A stretch of DNA of 11,313 nt from NCBI GenBank assembly GCA_903853735.1, contig CAINUH010000218.1:1-11313 (forward strand), written 5' to 3'. The notes below the pieces were generated by a model. That model saw nothing but the letters and a program-made list of their open reading frames with translations, was not told the DNA's origin and ran no database searches. A program made the position numbers and the translations under genes. This DNA comes from an uncultured Desulfomonile sp. GTDB taxonomy: Bacteria > Desulfobacterota > Desulfomonilia > Desulfomonilales > Desulfomonilaceae. Positions 7,773 to 11,313 of this stretch are shown one piece after another (within the stretch, counting starts at the first letter, position 1; the number at the start of each line of letters is the position of its first letter).

Positions 7773-9386
7773 ATGTTAGTTTTACTCGTGAATCCGGCAT
7801 GCCCGCAGACGTTCCTTTCGCTCAATAACGTCTTGCGGAGGCTCGGCAAGCGACTTCTCGCACCTCCCCTCGGTTTGCTCACCATTGCAGCATGGCTTCC
7901 CCAAGACTGGGATCTTAGACTAGTGGAATTGACGGTAAGGGACATTTCTGAAGAGGAGTGGAGCCAGTGTGAAATTGTCATGGTCACGGGCATGGGAATG
8001 CAGTCGCCTGGAATAATTGCAACCATACGGGAAGGAAGGAAAAGAGGAAAGAAAGTCGTTGTAGGCGGTCCCTGGTCTTTTCATTTTCCGGAACAGGCGC
8101 TGAAGGAAGGGGCCGACATCGTTGTCAGAGGTGAGGGAGAGCCGGCTGTCCCGCGCCTCCTGGAGGCTCTCTCACAAGGAGAGACCGGTATTATTATCGA
8201 GACACCGGACCGACCCAACTTGGAAGATTGTCCTCCACCTCGATATGACCTTTTAGACCTCAACCTGTACGCTCAAATGGATATTCAGTTTTCAAGGGGA
8301 TGTCCGTTTCGATGCGAGTTTTGCGATATAACTCTCATGTTCGGAAGGCAAGTCAGAACGAAGTCACCCAAGCAGATCATCGGAGAGTTGCAGATATTAT
8401 ACGATATGGGATGGAGAAGGTTCGTATTTTTTGCCGATGACAACTTGATCGGAAACCCTGGAAGAGCAAAAGATCTCCTCAAGGAAATGATTCCTTGGAT
8501 GCAAGAGAGGGGTTATCCCTTTGAATTCATCTTCCAGGCATCGGTGAATCTTGCGGCTCAGCCCAAATTGCTGGACATGCTGGTCACGGCTGGGTTCTAC
8601 AAGGTGTTTCTGGGCATAGAAACCCCAGACAAAGAGACTCTCAAGCTCGCTAAGAAATTCCAGAATTCCGCGGTTGATCTGGATGAGGTTTGCCGAACCA
8701 TAAACCGGGCGGGATTGCTTATGTTTGCAGGCTGCATAATAGGTTTCGACAATGAACAACCCGGAGCTGACCAGCGCTTGATAGATTTTGCAGTTCGTAA
8801 CCAAGTCCCCGAGATGTTTATAACCCTTCTCCAAATAGGTCCGGGAACGGAACTCTATCACCGAATGAAGAGAGAAGGTCGTCTCTTAACCACCGGTTAC
8901 GACCAGGAAATCGGAAATCAGACCGCCATGATCAATTTCATTCCTACTCGTCCTTCGACGCAGATCGTGGAAGAGTTCATAAGAGTGTACAACGTTCTCT
9001 ATCAACCCGAATCTTTCTTAGAGCGAACCTATCAGTACTTCTCACGAATGGAGAAGCCACCTGTGAAGAGACGCTTTTCTCCACCGTATCCAAGAGAACT
9101 TCATACGGTAGGAATAACCATACTCAGGCAAGGATTTCTTTACTCTTCCCGCTGGAAATTCTGGAAACTGTTTTTCAAGGCGCTCGTAAAGTTTCCCAAG
9201 AGATTCCCCCATTACATTTCCATGTGCGTACTGGCTGAGCACTATTATGAATTCCGCGAGGTCATTAGAAATAAATTGCAGGCCAAATTGTCCATGGGTA
9301 ACAACCTACTGGTTTACAAGCCTGAACAAGTAAAAACGACAGGTGAAGTCGAGCGATTGAGTGAGGTTCGAGCGGCCCGGTCTTAA
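7773..9386 (+). CDS. B12-binding radical SAM protein with DUF4070-like C terminus
   Basis: The 537-residue protein starts at ATG 7773, five bases after AGAGAGG (7761-7767); an adjacent ATG (7770) and a TTG (7755) are possible alternatives. Residues 1-140 form a Rossmann-like cobalamin-binding domain (LLVNPACPQTF, PPLGLLTIAAWLP, VVVGGPWSFHFPE, VVRGEGEPAVPRLLEAL). The radical SAM core follows, with the 4Fe-4S motif CPFRCEFC (Cys 177, 181, 184), then FFADDN (219-224) and FLGIETPD. The C-terminal part resembles DUF4070. This architecture is shared with HpnP, the hopanoid C-2 methylase, and many related COG1032 enzymes that mostly methylate unactivated carbons. There are no hopanoid genes here, so the substrate is open. 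The canonical B12-ligand DxHxxG is not apparent, as is usual for this class. The enzyme is cytoplasmic and oxygen-sensitive by family. Confidence 0.9.
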   Translation: MLVLLVNPACPQTFLSLNNVLRRLGKRLLAPPLGLLTIAAWLPQDWDLRLVELTVRDISEEEWSQCEIVMVTGMGMQSPGIIATIREGRKRGKKVVVGGPWSFHFPEQALKEGADIVVRGEGEPAVPRLLEALSQGETGIIIETPDRPNLEDCPPPRYDLLDLNLYAQMDIQFSRGCPFRCEFCDITLMFGRQVRTKSPKQIIGELQILYDMGWRRFVFFADDNLIGNPGRAKDLLKEMIPWMQERGYPFEFIFQASVNLAAQPKLLDMLVTAGFYKVFLGIETPDKETLKLAKKFQNSAVDLDEVCRTINRAGLLMFAGCIIGFDNEQPGADQRLIDFAVRNQVPEMFITLLQIGPGTELYHRMKREGRLLTTGYDQEIGNQTAMINFIPTRPSTQIVEEFIRVYNVLYQPESFLERTYQYFSRMEKPPVKRRFSPPYPRELHTVGITILRQGFLYSSRWKFWKLFFKALVKFPKRFPHYISMCVLAEHYYEFREVIRNKLQAKLSMGNNLLVYKPEQVKTTGEVERLSEVRAARS

Positions 9387-9569
9387 TTTGGAAAGTAGCG
9401 TTCCTCGCGTACAAAAGGATGAAGTACAGTATCAACGAGCGCTCATTCATTAGACCCCTGGATGATAAACAATAGATTACACAACACCCGACCGTTAAGT
9501 CCAAGAGGCTTGGCGTAAAGGTCTGATACAGGACTCACTCTGAGGTTTTTCAACAGGCCCTGAAGGGAT
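9387..9569. other. Gap between the radical SAM gene and the CBS remnant
   Basis: I see no gene here. CCAAG-AGG-CTTGG (9501-9513) can fold but has no T-run. The stretch GAGGTTTTTCAACAGGCC near 9542-9559 resembles sequences often found near IS ends in this group; there is no transposase and no matching inverted partner. It lies just before the pseudogene start. Confidence 0.4.
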
Positions 9570-10098
9570 ATGGAGTCCGACTGGACACCGGTTACGGAGA
9601 ACATGACTACTCCCGTCAAGGCGATTCTGAGAGACGCCTCAGTTATGGAGGCTGTGAAGAATCTCGGCAGAGGAGGCTATGCAAGGCTGCCTGTTGTGGA
9701 CCATGACGGGAAGCTCGTCGGCATTGTCACAATCAGCACCATAATGATGGCACTCCTTCGCGAGATGGAAGTGAGCTTTCAAAAGAAAGAAGCGGAAAAA
9801 CTTCAGACATGCCGCGCCAGCCACATTTTCGAGGATATCACTTCCGATAACACCAGCCTGATTCTTCGATACGTAGCGGACCACGGTCCGGGGATAGACA
9901 ATGTGCAACAGGTGCTTCAGCCCGGCTATTCTACAGCGCCGCAATGGATAAGAGACATGGGATTCGGAGCAGGAATGTGGCTACATCAAGAGATGCGCTG
10001 ATACGATGACCCTCATGTCTAACGCGGGCTGGCGAACTCGCCTTGAAATAACATTCGATTTTGGAGATTGGCAGGGGGTCAAGGCCGTGAAGGAGTAA
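9570..10098 (+). pseudogene. Decayed CBS-domain plus RsbT-type anti-sigma kinase gene
   Basis: The intact frame reads 143 residues to a TGA at 9999-10001. Residues 9-60 form a CBS module (ENMTTPVKAILRDASVMEAV...YARLPVVDHDGKLVGIVT). A linker RASHIFEDITSDNTSLILRY follows, which in full-length relatives opens an RsbT-like GHKL ATPase. Here it jumps directly to the ATP-lid region DHGPGI..V...LQPGYSTAPQWIRDMGFGAGM, so roughly 60 residues with the N-box Glu/Asn are missing near 9870-9875. After GAGM the expected GLPN is broken and the frame shifts: reading from 9985 gives IKRCADTMTLMSNAG...RLEITFDFGD and a stop at 10096-10098, exactly the family's C terminus. A five-base loss between 9977 and 9985 would explain it. 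AAGGG precedes the ATG at 9570. In life the family senses adenine nucleotides and phosphorylates an anti-sigma antagonist; this copy cannot be active as a kinase. A short CBS-only product remains possible. Confidence 0.8.
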
Positions 10099-10105
10099 AA
10101 AAGTC

Positions 10106-10134
10106 TTGACAAGGTACGCCGGTTTACGGTTAAT
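10106..10134 (+). promoter_or_regulatory. Likely sigma-70 promoter of the nuo operon
   Basis: A perfect TTGACA (10106-10111), a 17-base spacer and GTTAAT (10129-10134, four of six matches) lie about 130 bases upstream of nuoA, just after the pseudogene. The leader would include a T8 tract near 10150 and a possible stem TCTTCG (10216-10221) with CGAAGA (10239-10244), shortly before the nuoA ribosome site. Confidence 0.5.
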
Positions 10135-10263
10135 TCAGGTATCATGGTTCTTGATTTTTTTTGTTTTCCCCAGCTACCTAAGAAGCGCACAATTTGAATA
10201 TCCTGATGTGATGAGTCTTCGCATCCTTTTACAGGCGCCGAAGATTTCAGCCGGAGAAGAGGG

Positions 10264-10620
10264 ATGATTGACAGCTATGTCCCAGTACTGGTAATCCTTT
10301 TGGTATCCGTATTCATCGGTTTGGCCATCATAGTTCTATCAGATCTGTTGTCCTGGAAGAATCCTACGCCGATAAAACTGATGCCCTACGAGTGTGGAAT
10401 GGATCCAATGGGAAGCGCTCGGCGGCGCTTTTCAGTGAGATTCTTCATCATCGGTATGCTCTTCATCGTATTTGATATCGAGCTTATTTTTCTATTTCCA
10501 TGGGCAAAGATATTTGACAAGCTTCAGATGTTCGGCTTTGTCGAGATGCTCGTGTTCGTGTTGGTGCTCTTGGTGGGATTGGTTTACGTATGGAAAAAGG
10601 GTGCACTGGAATGGGAATAG
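10264..10620 (+). CDS. nuoA: NADH-quinone oxidoreductase subunit A
   Basis: NuoA is a small membrane subunit of respiratory complex I, next to the quinone site. The 118-residue product has the standard length and three membrane helices (about residues 5-28, 58-82 and 89-110). The hallmark loop [20 protein letters not shown] carries the conserved Cys, followed by [12 protein letters not shown], with the conserved acidic residues inside the second helix. ATG 10264 is preceded by GGAG seven bases away. It opens an operon with nuoB and nuoC, behind the promoter at 10106-10134. Nothing is missing. The NADH-binding subunits (nuoE/F/G) are not in the window, so the electron donor cannot be stated. 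Confidence 0.97.
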   Translation: MIDSYVPVLVILLVSVFIGLAIIVLSDLLSWKNPTPIKLMPYECGMDPMGSARRRFSVRFFIIGMLFIVFDIELIFLFPWAKIFDKLQMFGFVEMLVFVLVLLVGLVYVWKKGALEWE

Positions 10621-11120
10621 AAAGACACTTGAACGATACGGTGCATGTCACCAATCTTGAATGGTTTGTGAACTGGTCGCGCAAGTCATCAATGTGGCCC
10701 CTCGGTTTCGGGCTCGCATGTTGCGCCCTTGAAATGATAGCAACTTTTGTAAGCAGATACGATCTCTCCCGTTTCGGCATGGAGGTCGCGCGGCCGTCGC
10801 CGCGACATGCCGACCTCATGATAGTTTCCGGCACTGCATCAAAGAAAATGTTACCTGCTGTTTTGCGGATTTACGAACAGATGGCCGAACCCAGGTGGGT
10901 TATCGCCATGGGCGCATGCGCCTGTACCGGAGGGATATACAATAACTATGCAGTGGTCCAGGGGATAGACAGGCACCTCCCGGTTGATGTCTATATCCCC
11001 GGATGTCCTCCCAGGCCGGAGGCACTCTTGGACGGGATACTGCAGCTCCACGCAAAAGTAATGAAAGAACAGTCAATACGCAACCCTCGCGTAACCCAAA
11101 TTAAGGTTGCCGGAAGATGA
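10611..11120 (+). CDS. nuoB: NADH-quinone oxidoreductase subunit B
   Basis: NuoB holds the N2 iron-sulfur cluster that hands electrons to quinone. From ATG 10611 the product is 169 residues. The four N2 cysteines are visible: the adjacent pair in GLACCALEM (37, 38), Cys103 in MGACACTGG and Cys132 in [14 protein letters not shown]. Cys105 is an additional cysteine beside the third ligand. I prefer 10611 to an ATG seven codons upstream (10590) because AAGGG (10597-10601) is correctly spaced and the protein then starts like its family (MGIERHL...). The gene overlaps nuoA by ten bases, which suggests translational coupling, and its own stop overlaps nuoC. It is peripheral, on the cytoplasmic side of the membrane. 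Confidence 0.97.
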   Translation: MGIERHLNDTVHVTNLEWFVNWSRKSSMWPLGFGLACCALEMIATFVSRYDLSRFGMEVARPSPRHADLMIVSGTASKKMLPAVLRIYEQMAEPRWVIAMGACACTGGIYNNYAVVQGIDRHLPVDVYIPGCPPRPEALLDGILQLHAKVMKEQSIRNPRVTQIKVAGR

Positions 11121-11313
11121 ACCAGGAACTTATCAGGGACAAGCTATCCTCGAACTTTTCTCAAGAAGTCATCCAGTCCGCCGTAGAGTTTCGGGATCAG
11201 ATCAGTGTCGCTGTGAGCCGAGAGAATATTCTCCAAGTGTGCCGCTTCCTCAAAGAAGACCCTGATCTCGCCTTTGACTTCCTTTCGTTCGTAGGCGGAG
11301 TGGATAGGTATCC
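11117..11313 (+). CDS. nuoC: NADH-quinone oxidoreductase subunit C, N-terminal part (cut by window edge)
   Basis: Sixty-five complete codons are visible, beginning [14 protein letters not shown] and reaching [14 protein letters not shown]. This is the usual N terminus of the 30-kDa peripheral subunit, where LxFDFLSFVxGVD precedes the body of the fold. The ATG at 11117 overlaps the nuoB stop as ATGA, and the position within the operon (A-B-C) supports the call. Whether it is a separate nuoC or a nuoCD fusion cannot be seen. No separate promoter is needed. Confidence 0.92.
   Translation, partial: MNQELIRDKLSSNFSQEVIQSAVEFRDQISVAVSRENILQVCRFLKEDPDLAFDFLSFVGGVDRY

Noticed and set aside
7549..7800. 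An 84-codon N-terminal extension of the beta-helix protein
   Set aside because: It is AT- and Asn/Lys-rich, has no ribosome site, overlaps the divergent gene and would bury the signal peptide.
9501..9513. CCAAG-AGG-CTTGG hairpin as a terminator of the radical SAM gene
   Set aside because: The stem is only five pairs, it lies over 100 bases after the stop, and it has no T-run.
9542..9559. A possible insertion-sequence end before the CBS remnant
   Set aside because: There is no transposase, no second inverted end and no target duplication visible.
1..11313. A new defence, mobile or biosynthetic system spanning the window
   Set aside because: The genes are mostly core housekeeping functions, with no co-directional cluster of unknown genes, repeats with spacers, or effector-like pairs.

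Overview
The window looks like chromosomal DNA of a Gram-negative anaerobe of the former Deltaproteobacteria (Desulfobacterota), perhaps a Desulfomonile- or Syntrophobacter-like sulfate reducer or syntroph. This rests on the character of DnaK, GrpE and the Nuo proteins, a cobalamin-dependent radical SAM enzyme, a CBS/anti-sigma-kinase fusion remnant of a kind I associate with that group, and roughly balanced base composition. No marker gene fixes the genus. I see no CRISPR array, rRNA, tRNA, intact insertion sequence or phage gene.

The left two thirds (1 to about 7548) is read on the minus strand. In transcription order it holds a secreted right-handed beta-helix protein (7548-5905), grpE (5779-5168) and dnaK (5095-3161), which form the main DnaK chaperone operon, behind a heat-shock-like promoter near 5807-5837. 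Next come a small exported protein of DUF3887/NTF2-like character (about 2932-2501), a DUF1015 protein (2152-812) and a SAM-dependent methyltransferase of the tRNA1(Val) A37 N6 type, cut by the left window edge (759-1). The 2942-3160 gap after dnaK is unusually rich in inverted repeats.

An AT-rich divergent region (about 7549-7769) separates the beta-helix gene from the plus-strand half. That half holds a B12-binding radical SAM protein with a DUF4070-like C terminus (7773-9386), a decayed CBS plus RsbT-type kinase gene (9570-10098), and the start of the complex I operon: nuoA (10264-10620), nuoB (10611-11120) and nuoC (11117 to the right edge). The nuo genes overlap and have a plausible sigma-70 promoter at 10106-10134.

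Most of the window is core housekeeping DNA (protein folding, respiration, RNA modification). I do not see a convincing undescribed system. The points most worth a second look are the pseudogene with an internal deletion and a frameshift, the structured intergenic stretch after dnaK, the inverted repeat inside the grpE promoter, the methyltransferase start whose best ribosome site is out of frame, and two conserved genes of unknown substrate (DUF1015 and the B12 radical SAM protein).
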